Shown here piece after piece: positions 11,436 to 20,934 of a stretch of 64,000 nt of DNA. The stretch is from Caulochytrium protostelioides (lineage: Eukaryota; Chytridiomycota; Caulochytriomycetes; Caulochytriales; Caulochytriaceae). Both the position numbers and the translations under genes were made by a program. The notes under the pieces are model-generated. The model was not told where the DNA came from. It made no database searches and worked only from the letters and a program-made list of their open reading frames with translations. Location: contig ML014176.1 in NCBI GenBank assembly GCA_003615045.1, positions 30,603 to 94,602 of the forward strand, in the 5' to 3' direction. How positions within the stretch are numbered: position 1 is the first letter of the stretch; the number at the start of each line of letters is the position of its first letter.

Positions 11436-13406
11436 CTAGTCTATCAGCCGCCCCCGCATAATGTGCTCAATATCCTCGCGCAGTTTGACGCACCAGTAGT
11501 CGAGCGGCAGGTCGTTCTGCTCGGTGCCGAAGGGCTCTTCGATCTCGGACGCGATCGAGTCGACCCCAAAGAACGCCAGGCTGACGGTGACCGTGACGAT
11601 GACCGTGCTGTAGCCGAGGGTCCGGACCAGCCAGACCGGCAAGGCACACAGATACACAAACAGGATCTGCTTCATGTGGACGCCGAACGACCGCGGCATC
11701 GGGACCATCAGCAGGGTCTCGAACTTACCCAGCAGGTGGTTCACGGCACTCACGGCCGCCGTCGTGCTTGCGGCGTCGTCGCGGTCTAGCCGCCCGGCGA
11801 GGCGGTGCTGCTTCAGCCGCACGGCCACGCGCTGGATCACGTCCAGAGGCACATTGATGGCCAGCCCGCCGACATACGGGTCCGCCGACACGTGGACAGG
11901 GCCGCGGCGCCGACGCGGTTGCGGCCGTGGCGCTGGGGGGTACGACGCGGCCGCCGGGTCCGTCTGTCGCCGCGCGGCCTCGCGCTCCGACGGGCTGGCG
12001 TCGTCGCAATCCGTCCGGGTGTCCGCCGCCGGGCCGCGCGCAGGCGACGACGCGGGCAGCAGCAGCGCGGCGGCAGCCGCCTCGTCGTCAAAGAGGCTCG
12101 TGGCGTTGCTGCCGGACAGCGACTCGCCGCGCTCCGCGGCCGCCGGACGCGGCTGCACGCCCGGGACGGGCGACGGGAAGCGCGCTCGCGCCGCGTCCGC
12201 CTTGCCGCTCGGTGGCGGTGGGCCCCTCGGGGGCGGCGGCAGGCTGCCGAAGGGACTCGCGAACAGGGCGTCGTCGGAGGCCGCGCGCGGAGGGTCAGTC
12301 AGGGACCGGCGGCGCGCGTGCGACGGCCGCTGGCGGAGCTGCGCGGCCGTCTCGGCCTCTCTGTCGTAGTGCAGCGACCCCTGGGGGTGGCGCACGATGC
12401 TGGCGCGCGGACTCAGACTCGGGCTGCGGCTGTGGCTCCGGCCGTAACGCGGCGGGACGGCGTCGTCGGGCGAGGCCGGCGCCGGCGTCGCCGTCAGCCC
12501 TTGGCCTTGGAAAGCGTCGTCGGGCGCCGGCATCGAAACGACCGAGAGCGGTGAGGGCACGGCGGGCACGGACGCGAGGGCGGCCGACGCCGCCGCCGCG
12601 GGTCCTATGCTGCGGCCGCGGCGCGGCCGTCTTGGCGCGCTGCCGTATCGGTCCATAGCCCCGTCGTTGTCGCTGTCATCGCTGTCGTCGATCTCGCCGT
12701 TCATGCCGTCGGCGTGGGCGTGCTCGAGCAGCACCCGCAGCTCCGGACTGGACCACGCATTCTCCCCCCGGAGCGCGTACTTGGTGGCGACGGCGACGCC
12801 GACAATGAGGCGCATGAGGCGGCGCTTGTCCTGGCGCTCCGCGGGGGTCGCGGTGTGGATGCCGTTCTGGACGGCGCGCGCCAGATTGCGCAGCGCCGTC
12901 GTGAGCTGCGTCCAGCACTGCGCGCCGGACCAGTAGCGCTCGAACCCGCGGTTCGCCCGCAACGCCAGCAGCAGCCCGACGGGCACGTTCATGATCGAAA
13001 TCAGCTTGTCATCGAGGTGCCATGTCCAGCTCGAGCGCCGCGCGAGCGCAACGACGGCCAGCGCATACAGCCCGAAGAACAGCACGATGGGCGCGACGAC
13101 GGGCAGGATGGTGTCGCGGATCCGGAAGACCTGGGCGAACAGCGACAGCCCCGACGTCTGTGGCTGGTTCCGGAAGAACGGGTGGTACGTCTGCTCCGAG
13201 TGAAATGACGCGTCCCGGAGTATGCGCCTGCCGCCGCCGCCGCCGCCGCCGCCGCAGGAGAGCGGTATGGACCGCGCAAGCGGCACGTCGTGCGGGAAGT
13301 GCACGCGGGGGCCCAGATCGCTGAGGGAACGCGACGGCGGCAGGGGACTAGGGCTGCGCGATGCGAGCGAACCCCCCGGCGAGGACATGAGGCTCGCGCG
13401 GGCCAT
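11436..13406 (-). CDS. bestrophin-like (UPF0187) anion channel with large cytosolic insertion
   Basis: 656 residues from the ATG at 13406. Bestrophin/RFP-TM family membrane channels carry chloride or other anions. Hydrophobic segments lie near residues 92-120 (FRIRDTILPVVAPIVLFF...) and after the conserved LLALRANRGFERYWSGAQCW motif, which matches the family's R-T-N-x-x-Y-x-R-x-W signature. The C-terminal half has VPMPRSFGVHMKQILF, LPVWLVRTLG and the hallmark EIEEPFGTEQNDLPLD. Roughly residues 235-495 are an inserted Ser/Pro/Ala-rich disordered region between the two membrane halves, and the N-terminus has a Gly8 run encoded by a GCC repeat. It converges on ITC1 with 149 bases between stops. 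Channel activity is inferred from the family. Confidence 0.82.
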   Translation of the reverse strand: MARASLMSSPGGSLASRSPSPLPPSRSLSDLGPRVHFPHDVPLARSIPLSCGGGGGGGGRRILRDASFHSEQTYHPFFRNQPQTSGLSLFAQVFRIRDTILPVVAPIVLFFGLYALAVVALARRSSWTWHLDDKLISIMNVPVGLLLALRANRGFERYWSGAQCWTQLTTALRNLARAVQNGIHTATPAERQDKRRLMRLIVGVAVATKYALRGENAWSSPELRVLLEHAHADGMNGEIDDSDDSDNDGAMDRYGSAPRRPRRGRSIGPAAAASAALASVPAVPSPLSVVSMPAPDDAFQGQGLTATPAPASPDDAVPPRYGRSHSRSPSLSPRASIVRHPQGSLHYDREAETAAQLRQRPSHARRRSLTDPPRAASDDALFASPFGSLPPPPRGPPPPSGKADAARARFPSPVPGVQPRPAAAERGESLSGSNATSLFDDEAAAAALLLPASSPARGPAADTRTDCDDASPSEREAARRQTDPAAASYPPAPRPQPRRRRGPVHVSADPYVGGLAINVPLDVIQRVAVRLKQHRLAGRLDRDDAASTTAAVSAVNHLLGKFETLLMVPMPRSFGVHMKQILFVYLCALPVWLVRTLGYSTVIVTVTVSLAFFGVDSIASEIEEPFGTEQNDLPLDYWCVKLREDIEHIMRGRLID

Positions 13407-15193
13407 CCGCGACCGGTGGCGGCGGCAGCCGACGACGTGGCGACGGAGTGGCGGCGTCCGCGGCGGCGATGGCGACGACGGCGCCCGTCAGCCGCGGCGC
13501 GCGCTCACGCAATGAAGCACGGCGAAGGGGATGGGAGGTCTGCCAGGATGCGGCAGCGGGCGAGCAAGCGCTAGCGAGGTCGTCCAGCCGTCGGTCATGA
13601 AGCGCACGTGGACCGCATCCGCTGCGTGCAGAACCCCTGCTTCCGCCATACGACGAGTCGCATCTTCAAGGCAGCAGGCCATCCAAAAACCAAAAGGATC
13701 TGGGGCATCTTCAGTATCTCCCATATCTCCAGCATCGGCGCTTCGCAGGCGGCGATACTGGCGGGGGCATGGCTCATGGCGGGGATCGGCCAGGGATCGG
13801 CGTTGCCAAGAAGGCCCCCAGAAGTTTCTCTTGGCGAAGGCGGCAGTGCCCGTTAGCGGCCAGGGGACCGCCGATCCCGCCGCCACCAATTCAAACCCCG
13901 CGGCCATGCGCACGCGGCCTCGACGTGCGCGGCGCTCGCAGGATCGCGGGCGAACTCCGACTCTGCGTGGCGGCCTCAACCGCCATGGCAGCCTCGCTAG
14001 CGCGGCGCAGAAACGGCGAGCAGCGACGATTGGTGGGCGTCGGGCCAGGAAAGGTATGGCGTCATCCGATCACGCAGAATCGAGCCGTGATGGCGCCTTC
14101 CATCCGTGGTGGATCCATGTCGTCCCAGGCGAGGCGAGGCGAATCAAGCTTGATTCGCGTATGTCGATTAGGACATTGTCATCCGGTATCGTGCGATGAT
14201 ACGACCAACATGGGCGATCGCCCATCCTGCCGTGTTCTGCACCGCTGAACCAGGAGCCATCCCACCCACTGTGATCGCGCGGACAGTATGGACGACGCTT
14301 CATCCGTCGCCGCCATGAAAGCACCCATGAAACACATGTATACGTAATGCTCGGCAGCCACGCCAGATGGAGTCTCATGAAACAAGCAGCCCCTGAGGCG
14401 AGCCACGTTGTGCAACCCATCACACGAACCAACGGTCGATCTCGCGCTCCCATTCAATAGGATGCTCGCGCCGCCGATCGTCTGACGACTGGCATGCGAC
14501 GTCCGCCTGAACCAGCTGCCCGATGGATCAGCCCGTGGATACGTCGGCATTGTCCAGCCGCTCGTTCAGCCTCTGTCGTCGGGTGTTCACGGGACGCTTC
14601 TGTGATGTGCGAGAGAGGATGACGCATCGTCCCATACGCCGATTTCTCCTTGTCGTGCGAGATGCGGCGAAGCACCGCAAAGCACAAAAATGTGGCGTCG
14701 ACGCCGGCGGCGTCGACGCCCCCGCGCCCGCGGCCACCCGCCGCCGAGGCCTGCGCACGCGCCATTCGTGCCGGGGCCACCGCCACGTCCGCGGCGCACC
14801 ACCACCACGACCACCACGGCGCTCGCGGAAGGATCGGCCGCCCGGGTATATGGGCGCGACCGCGGCGGTGCCGACCGCCGTCGCAGAACGGCTCAGAGCG
14901 GCCGCCGCGGCGCGTGGTAACCGAGCGCGCAGACCGGCTCGGACGGCTCGCAGGACGCGCGAAGGACGCACGTGTTGTTGGCGTGGCATGCGTGGCAGGT
15001 CGATCGGACCGCGTTTCTCTCCCCCCGACGATCCGTTCTTGCTGCTGCTCCGAGCCCTTGCGCCCACCTGTTGTCGCTCCACCCTCCCACCGCCTGCGCA
15101 GACCGCGTCCATCTGCATTGCTTGACGGTCCGCGTCGTTCCCTTCGGCTGATACGTCGGCCCTCATCGCCACGCCGTGCGCGTCGCCGCCAGG
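13407..15193. other. gene-free interval between the bestrophin and SKP1 genes
   Basis: 1.8 kb between two divergent starts. It contains mixed-composition DNA and a CAC/GCC-rich tract near 14690-14830. Short frames on both strands show no domain. Confidence 0.5.
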
Positions 15194-15676
15194 ATGAGCA
15201 AAATCATTCTCAAGAGCCAGGATGGCCAGGAGTTCACGGTCACCAAGACGGTGGCGTGCCAGAGCGCCATGATCAAGAACCTGATTGGTGACTTTGGCGA
15301 AGAAGCGGAACACCCGATCCCGCTGCCGAACGTGACCGGCCCCATCCTCGCGAAGGTGATTGAGTATGCGGACCACCACAAGGACGACCCGCCGCCGTCG
15401 GGCGACGATGCGCAGCAGGTGCGCACGTCCGAGGACATCGACGCGTGGGACGCCGAATTCATTAACGTCGACCAGGGCACGCTCTTCGAGCTCATCCTCG
15501 CCGCGAACTACCTCGACATGAAGAACCTGCTCGACCTCGGCTGCAAGAACGTCGCCAACATGATCAAGGGCAAGAGCGTCGAGGAGATCCGCAAGACCTT
15601 CAACATCCAGAACGACTTTAGCCCTGAGGAGGAGGAGCAGATCCGCCGCGAGAACGCCTGGGCCGAAGACCGCTAA
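15194..15676 (+). CDS. SKP1: SKP1, SCF ubiquitin ligase adaptor
   Basis: 160 residues from the first ATG (15194), single exon, close to the 163 of human SKP1. The BTB/POZ fold reads [16 protein letters not shown], then [21 protein letters not shown], then the acidic loop and [22 protein letters not shown]. The C-terminal dimerisation and F-box-binding helices read [19 protein letters not shown] and [22 protein letters not shown]1 joins cullin-1 to F-box proteins in SCF E3 ligases and also acts in other F-box assemblies. A polyadenylation-like AATAAA lies 209 bases past the stop. It converges on the secreted-protein gene that ends at 15902. Identification is close to certain. Confidence 0.97.
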   Translation: MSKIILKSQDGQEFTVTKTVACQSAMIKNLIGDFGEEAEHPIPLPNVTGPILAKVIEYADHHKDDPPPSGDDAQQVRTSEDIDAWDAEFINVDQGTLFELILAANYLDMKNLLDLGCKNVANMIKGKSVEEIRKTFNIQNDFSPEEEEQIRRENAWAEDR

Positions 15677-15884
15677 ACCCTCCCCCGGCCGACGTGGATG
15701 GGCCCCTGCCTGCGACCCTCGGGTATGACGACGACGCATCCCGCGAGATGCTGCGCCCATGATGAAGTGTGTTTCCCCCGCGATCCACCCGTCTCGCCAC
15801 CTCTCGCAGTCTTCGAGCACATCGTCTCGGTGCGTGTTCGTGGATGTGTGTTGATGGATGCATCATCATCAAGCATGATTTAGT

Positions 15885-15890
15885 AATAAA
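15885..15890 (+). terminator. candidate polyadenylation signal AATAAA for SKP1
   Basis: AATAAA in an AT-rich patch 209 bases after the SKP1 stop and 12 bases before the stop of the opposing gene. If used, the SKP1 transcript would overlap the 3' end of its convergent neighbour. Confidence 0.4.
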
Positions 15891-15901
15891 AATGAACGAG
15901 T

Positions 15902-16714
15902 TTAGTTGAGGAACCACCACGAGCCGACGGCGGCGAGCGCGGCCATGCCCGCGCGGAGGTCCGCGATGAGCGAGGTGGCGGCAGACTGGGAGCCGCGCGT
16001 GCCGTTCGTGCCGTTCGTGCCGTTCGTGCCGTTCGTGCCGGCCGTGCCGTTCGTGGCCGCGACCTGCGTGCAGTTGCCGACGAGCTTGAAGTTGCTCATG
16101 ACGAACTGCGCGCCAGCGGGCGCGAGGTTGACCCACGTGAAGTCCTTCGTGTGGACCATGTCGAAGGCGCCGCCGTTCAGGTTCGTCGCAAAGTCCGCGA
16201 GCGGCAGCGTGACGGTCTGCTTGCTGCCGTCGGGCGTCACGTAGCGCGACAGCGGCTGGTACACGGAGTCGACGAGGCGCACGGTGCAGTTGGCGCTCTT
16301 CTGGGTGAGCGTGAAGTTGCCGTCGGCGCCGGCCGGCGCGACCAGGTCGAACTGGATGGCGCTGTACGGCGAGAGATCGAAGCACGCCTGCGACTCGAAC
16401 TTCGTGAACCAGTAGTTGAACGTCGTCGCCGTGCCCGGGTTCGCCTCCGGCTCGGGCTGGCCGATGTCGGCCGTCGCCGCCGTGATGGTCATCGTCTGGG
16501 CGCCCGCGTCCACGACGTAGGCCGCGCCGTCCTGGCCGTAGTTGCCGCCGAGCAGGTTCACGTTCTGGTTGAGCCCGTCGGTCGTGTTGGCGATCCGCGA
16601 CTCCGCAAAGTCGTCGACGGTCACGTTCGCCTGGCACTGCGCGGCCGCCGACGCGAACAGCGTCGACGCGGCCATGGCGGCCATGGCCACCGTCTTGAGC
16701 GTCAGAGAAGACAT
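15902..16714 (-). CDS. secreted, probably GPI-anchored beta-sandwich protein with NGT repeat
   Basis: 270 residues. The N-terminus is a clear signal peptide (MSSLTLKTVAMAAMAASTLF, cleavage expected after ASAAA). The body (about 27-215) is Thr/Asn-rich, with alternating polar and hydrophobic strands, three probable cysteine positions (ACFDLSPYSAIQF, ANCTV, LVGNC) and a TVTLPLADF strand. It resembles the secreted carbohydrate-binding or CIA30-like beta-sandwich proteins common in zygomycete and chytrid fungi; the fold is inferred. Residues about 216-238 carry five closely spaced NGT sequons, a glycosylated stalk like those of cell-wall proteins, followed by a Ser/Ala stretch and a weakly hydrophobic tail (GMAALAAVGSWWFLN) fitting a GPI signal. 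Likely site: cell surface. Function unknown. Confidence 0.75.
   Translation of the reverse strand: MSSLTLKTVAMAAMAASTLFASAAAQCQANVTVDDFAESRIANTTDGLNQNVNLLGGNYGQDGAAYVVDAGAQTMTITAATADIGQPEPEANPGTATTFNYWFTKFESQACFDLSPYSAIQFDLVAPAGADGNFTLTQKSANCTVRLVDSVYQPLSRYVTPDGSKQTVTLPLADFATNLNGGAFDMVHTKDFTWVNLAPAGAQFVMSNFKLVGNCTQVAATNGTAGTNGTNGTNGTNGTRGSQSAATSLIADLRAGMAALAAVGSWWFLN
16001..16054. repeat. 9-bp coding tandem repeat (NGT sequons)
   Basis: Six 9-bp units of GCCGTTCGT (one diverged to GCCGGCCGT) within the secreted-protein gene. On the coding strand each unit gives Asn-Gly-Thr, or Ala-Gly-Thr in the diverged copy. Confidence 0.9.
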
Positions 16715-17916
16715 GCTGAATCTGGGGCAGACAAAATGAAAGAGTAAAAGAGCGTCCTGATACCAGAAACAAGATGATGATATGAGATGCGATATGACAC
16801 GATACGAGTCGATGCGATGCGAGACCGGGTTCTTGTGATCACGGCGGTGATGAGGGATCGTGTATCGCGACGTGTATCGGACTCACGGCCTCTTATGCAG
16901 CGAGGTACCCCATCATGCCGCATCCTTTAACGCCTGGTATGCACTTTCGAAGGACTCGTCTGTGTTCATGCAGAGGCGGATGGCCCCGTCCTGGATGACC
17001 CCGTCGGGTATGGCCCATCGCACCACCGGATGGGACTACCCGCCGCCGCCGCCGCCCCTCGCTGCTATTCGCTGCTACGCCGCCGTCCCAGGGATGACCC
17101 CGCCGGCCCGCGTGGTCAGGGGTGCCGCGGCACGCCTTCACGGCTTCACAAGAGCGCTCTTCAGGGGAGCGACGCTCGGGCCGTGCGGCGGGCGGTGCGC
17201 TCCCGAACGGAAGAGGCGCTCCGACCAACAGCAGCGCCGGCTCGTGGAAGGCGGCGGCCTGCGCGTGGGCGATGCTGAACCGTCTGCCTGCGCGCCGCCG
17301 GACGCCGCCACGGACGCCGCCACGGACGCCGCCACGGACCGCTACCGACGCCGCCGAGCGGTCGGCGCCTGCTGCGCCGCGCGGTCGTGACTCGCCAGGA
17401 ACACCCTTCGGTCATCGCCTGAGCCGGCGGCATGTCGACGGTCGCTCTTTGTCCCTGCCTTTGCTCTTTGCCCTGGCCCTTACCTGAGCCCTGGCTCTTC
17501 TTGCTCTGGGCCTGGGCCGTGGCCGCTCGCCCACGGGCCCAGGCGGCGGTGACCCCCGTCAACGGCCGCCGCATCGAGCGGCCCTATGGTCCGCGATGCG
17601 GGACTTGGGGGGACTTGGGGACTACGGGGGTTCTGAAAATTAGTGCGGCGAATAGGTGCATCTGGACGCCAGCTCGTTGGATATGTCTACAAAGAGGAGG
17701 GAAAAAGGGGGAAAAGCGGCGGTCGCTCATTGACAAGCAATCCGGAGGAGGCGCAATGGCGCTTCGACCCGGGCCGCCGGTGCGGGATGGATGCTTCGTG
17801 TGCTCCGGCATGCGATGCAATGTCATGCGATGGATCATCCATTGACCGCTTGTGCCATACAGGCCGCATCACGGATCAGGTATGACGAGGGTGATCTCCC
17901 CGATGTCTACGCGCGC
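16715..17916. other. gene-free interval
   Basis: 1.2 kb upstream of the secreted-protein gene. It contains a 12-bp tandem repeat at 17300-17335 and pyrimidine-rich DNA at 17440-17520. No supported gene. Confidence 0.5.
17300..17335. repeat. 12-bp tandem repeat, three copies
   Basis: Three perfect copies of GGACGCCGCCAC plus a partial fourth, in non-coding GC-rich DNA. Confidence 0.85.
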
Positions 17917-18237
17917 CTATGCAACGGACTGCAGGTCGGCCGTTTCCGAGGCCAGGGGCAGCTTGAGCGGCGCGGTCGCCGTCGCCGCCGGCGGCGCCGC
18001 TTGCTGGGCCAGCATGACGGCGTCGCGGAGAGACGCGAGACGGAAGGCCTCCTGCTGCAGACGGAGCTCTTCGGCTTCCCACTCGGCGTGCTCAATCAGA
18101 TACGTGCCCAGAAACGCGAGCGGATCCTCGGGACGGCATCGCACAATCTCCGCGATGCCGGCCGCCAGCACCGGGCCGATGGTGCGCTTGAGGTAGAGGT
18201 CCTCGCGGTTGCCGTTGTGACTGCCGTTGCCCGTCAT
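17917..18237 (-). CDS. DPY30-motif protein, DYDC1/2-like
   Basis: 106 residues from the ATG at 18237; the longer upstream frame is not conserved in character. The Dpy-30 helix pair is clear: DLYLKRTIGPVLAAGIAEIV followed by RPEDPLAFLGTYLIEHAE, with the RP-x-DP-x-x-x-L core. It runs into a charged helix (EWEAEELRLQQEAFRLASL) as in DYDC1/2, where the motif opens the protein and a basic-acidic helix follows. Dpy-30 motifs dock on amphipathic helices of partner proteins, either in axonemal radial spokes and related flagellar complexes (DYDC and NDK5 types) or in the COMPASS histone methyltransferase (Sdc1/DPY30). Order and spacing favour DYDC, but an Sdc1-like role cannot be excluded. The C-terminal third is Ala-rich. 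Confidence 0.62.
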   Translation of the reverse strand: MTGNGSHNGNREDLYLKRTIGPVLAAGIAEIVRCRPEDPLAFLGTYLIEHAEWEAEELRLQQEAFRLASLRDAVMLAQQAAPPAATATAPLKLPLASETADLQSVA

Positions 18238-18931
18238 AATGTCGGAGCCTCTGTGGACGAAATGTTGGGAACTTGCAAACAAAATAACGGCGGGTATGCG
18301 AATGAGGGGCAGTTTCAACAAATAGTCAATGATGGCAACAGGATGGCGAGGCAGATCCCTGGGGATGGGGATTATCATGGAATCATCAAGCCTTGTTAGG
18401 CTATTCAGACATGATGGCTCTCGAACCCTTGCCAATAGGACAACGACGCGCATCAAACATCAGCAACATAGAAACCCGGATCATGGTTTTATAGCCTTGT
18501 AGCGAGGCGTTTTTTCGAGAATAGCCTGCCTCATCATTTTCGGGATCGCTTTGTCACCCGCACACCATCCCTTGACTCACCCAGATCCTCGGCAAAAATA
18601 AGCCGATCTCCGACGGCAGCGCTGCACCCTTGCTCCGAGTACCCACACGAGTACTTTCACCGCCGCGCTCGCTTACCGGTCGTGCGACGTGTCCCCGGTC
18701 CATCCTCAGCTCTCTGACCCGCGCGCAGGATGGCCATCAGGGCCACTGCAAGGGCCCCCCCTCTCCCTCCGCCATCCACCGGGCATCGATGCTTCTAGAA
18801 CGCATCAAATATGATACGGCTCACCGAGTTCCGCCCCAACAATTAATCGTCCCAGGCTGCCGGCGTTACAGATGCTTTCTAGGTAAAGGGGTCTGACGGA
18901 TCATCCCGATCGGCTGGTATGCTCCATCATT
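18238..18931. other. gene-free interval
   Basis: 0.7 kb of lower-GC DNA between two minus-strand genes, expected to hold the promoter of the DPY30-motif gene and the 3' end of the UBL gene. No other signal seen. Confidence 0.5.
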
Positions 18932-19807
18932 TCAGATAGCTTCGCTCGCAAGCTTCTTGATGGCTGTGCGCTCGGCCTCAGGCAGTGCATACAGCGGGCC
19001 CATGACGCTGCGCTGCAGTGTTTGGTAGAGCCGCGCCGCGTGCTCCTCGTCCTTCACGTGCGCCTTGATGGTCGCGGCGAGCGCCGCCCAGAACGCCGGC
19101 GTCGTGCTCGCGCCGTGCACGGCCGCCACATACGGATCCGAGGTATCGTGCGGCGTCCGCGTCAATGCCGCCGCGGCGGCGGCACCAGCAGCCTGGGCCT
19201 CATCGCCGTGGGCGGCGCCGGCGCCAGCCACGGCCATGACGGGCGTCGACGGCGCGCTCGTCTTGCGATAGGAGAGATGCAGCACGGTCGGCGCGGCGGC
19301 GGCGTCCGACGCGAACGCGTACTCGGCCAGCGCCTGCGTGTCGCGCAGGGCCTTGCCCTTGAAGAGCAGCCGCTGCGCGTCGACGGGGACGCCCGTGGCG
19401 CGCTCGACGTGGCCTTTGAGCTGCTCGACGAGGTCGGTGGGCGCCGCCGTGACAGTGTGCGTCGCGCCGCCAAGGATCTTGACCGTGAACGTGATGAACG
19501 GCGTGCCCGCGGCGGCCGCGTCGCCCGTGGCGGCGGCGGCGGCGGCACCGCCCGCGGCGTCGGACGGCGTGGCTGTTGCGTCTTCGAACGTGCTCGTGGT
19601 GGTGGCGGCCGGCGCGGTATGGCCGGTGGCGGGCGGGCCGGGCCAGCAGGCGGCGATATCGCTTGGCGACAGGTCGAATGGCCAGTCCATGTTCGGCATC
19701 GCCTCGTGCTTCGGCTCGAGGTCGGCGCTGAGCTTGTGCGCGACGGGGCGGCTCGCGATGTGGGCCAGCAGGCCCGAAAGGACCTTCAGCTCATCGGAAG
19801 CGTTCAT
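18932..19807 (-). CDS. ubiquitin-like domain protein, Get5/UBL4A-like
   Basis: 291 residues. An N-terminal helical segment (MNASDELKVLSGLLAHIASR) precedes a Thr/Ala-rich linker. A ubiquitin-like domain lies near 101-181 and contains TFTVKILGG, VEQLKGHVERATGVPVDAQR, LLFKGKALRDTQALAEYAF and LHLSYRK. The LLFKGKAL-D-x-x-x-L-x-x-Y series is closest to UBL4A/Get5. The C-terminus (FWAALAATIKAHVKDEEHAARLY ... ERTAIKKLASEAI) is a short helical domain like the homodimerising tail of Get5. The three-part layout matches Get5/Mdy2, which with Get4 hands tail-anchored proteins from Sgt2 to Get3. There is no C-terminal Gly-Gly after the UBL, so conjugation is unlikely. Other UBL adaptors remain possible. 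Confidence 0.58.
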   Translation of the reverse strand: MNASDELKVLSGLLAHIASRPVAHKLSADLEPKHEAMPNMDWPFDLSPSDIAACWPGPPATGHTAPAATTTSTFEDATATPSDAAGGAAAAAATGDAAAAGTPFITFTVKILGGATHTVTAAPTDLVEQLKGHVERATGVPVDAQRLLFKGKALRDTQALAEYAFASDAAAAPTVLHLSYRKTSAPSTPVMAVAGAGAAHGDEAQAAGAAAAAALTRTPHDTSDPYVAAVHGASTTPAFWAALAATIKAHVKDEEHAARLYQTLQRSVMGPLYALPEAERTAIKKLASEAI

Positions 19808-20934
19808 GGCGGCCAGCGCGCAAAGCGGGAGTGTGCGATCAGGATCGGTTCAGCGAAACGGAGGTGTCGGAGCGTGGCTCGTCGGTGGCTCGTCGGTGAA
19901 TCGGCTTTGGTACAGGGTCGTGATCAGCGAGCACAGAATGCGGTGTGAATGCGGTATGGATGCGTTGTGCATGCAGAGCCAGCGGGCGACCATTCATGGA
20001 GAAGTATAACAGCCGTCGGCGGCGGCTCGTCTCCTCGCACGCTGTGACACATGCCACAGCACGTGGCGAGCCGTCGCTTAGACGCGCGTGCGCCATCTTC
20101 ATACGGTGGACCATGCGTTGGATGGATTCACGCGAAGGCCCCTTCCGGTGCGGAGCGCCTATCGTGCCGACGACCCGCCAAGGAAGAAGGAAAGCGGGGC
20201 CGTCGGCGCCGAGACATCGCACTCAGCCAAGCGCGAGCACTTCGGCCCGCCGTCGCCACCAAGGCCGCTCGTGCTTGTCGTTGCACCAGGACGCGCTGGC
20301 TCCGACGGGCGCTGAACCGGTGGACCGCTACACATACAGCTCATACCACTAGAATCGAAAAAAAGGGAGATCAACGCTCTTGATAACAGTCATCGTTGAT
20401 GGTCGAAGGTATGACCGGCCACGCGTCAGTCAGGCGCGTGGATGCCCATGCTGGATACCCAAGCTTCCTGAAGCGAGAGGGGCCACCTCACGCGTGTGCC
20501 GACCGTGAGACCGTCCGCAACCTCCGGCCCGGTGACAGCGACGACGACAACGACGTTGCGCTGGACGCGAGGTTCCCCGTGGTCCTCATCGTTCCCCCTT
20601 TTCGACCGTTGCATCGCATCCAGGACGTCCTCTCTGGGCGTTAGAGCCGTCGCGCGGCGAGTCCTGCGAGATCATTTCATGCCCTCGCCGTCGTCTCCAC
20701 TTCCCTCGAATTCCATCAGACGCCTCCACGTGGTTCGCGACTTGTTCCCGGATTGTTCTCCGACGCCGACACGACCGGTCGCCAATTCCCCCCTTCCCTG
20801 CTCTCTTGGCCCCGACGGCGTGATCCGGCGTGGTCCGGCGTGGCGTTGGTGCGCGGCAGCGCTCGCTCTCTTGGCACGATATCTCCGCTGACCACGTGTT
20901 GCCGATCCCCAGCGCTGCATCCCCACGTTCCGCC
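19808..20934. other. gene-free interval between divergent genes
   Basis: 1.1 kb between the starts of the UBL gene and the coiled-coil gene; presumably both promoters. Nothing specific recognised. Confidence 0.5.
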
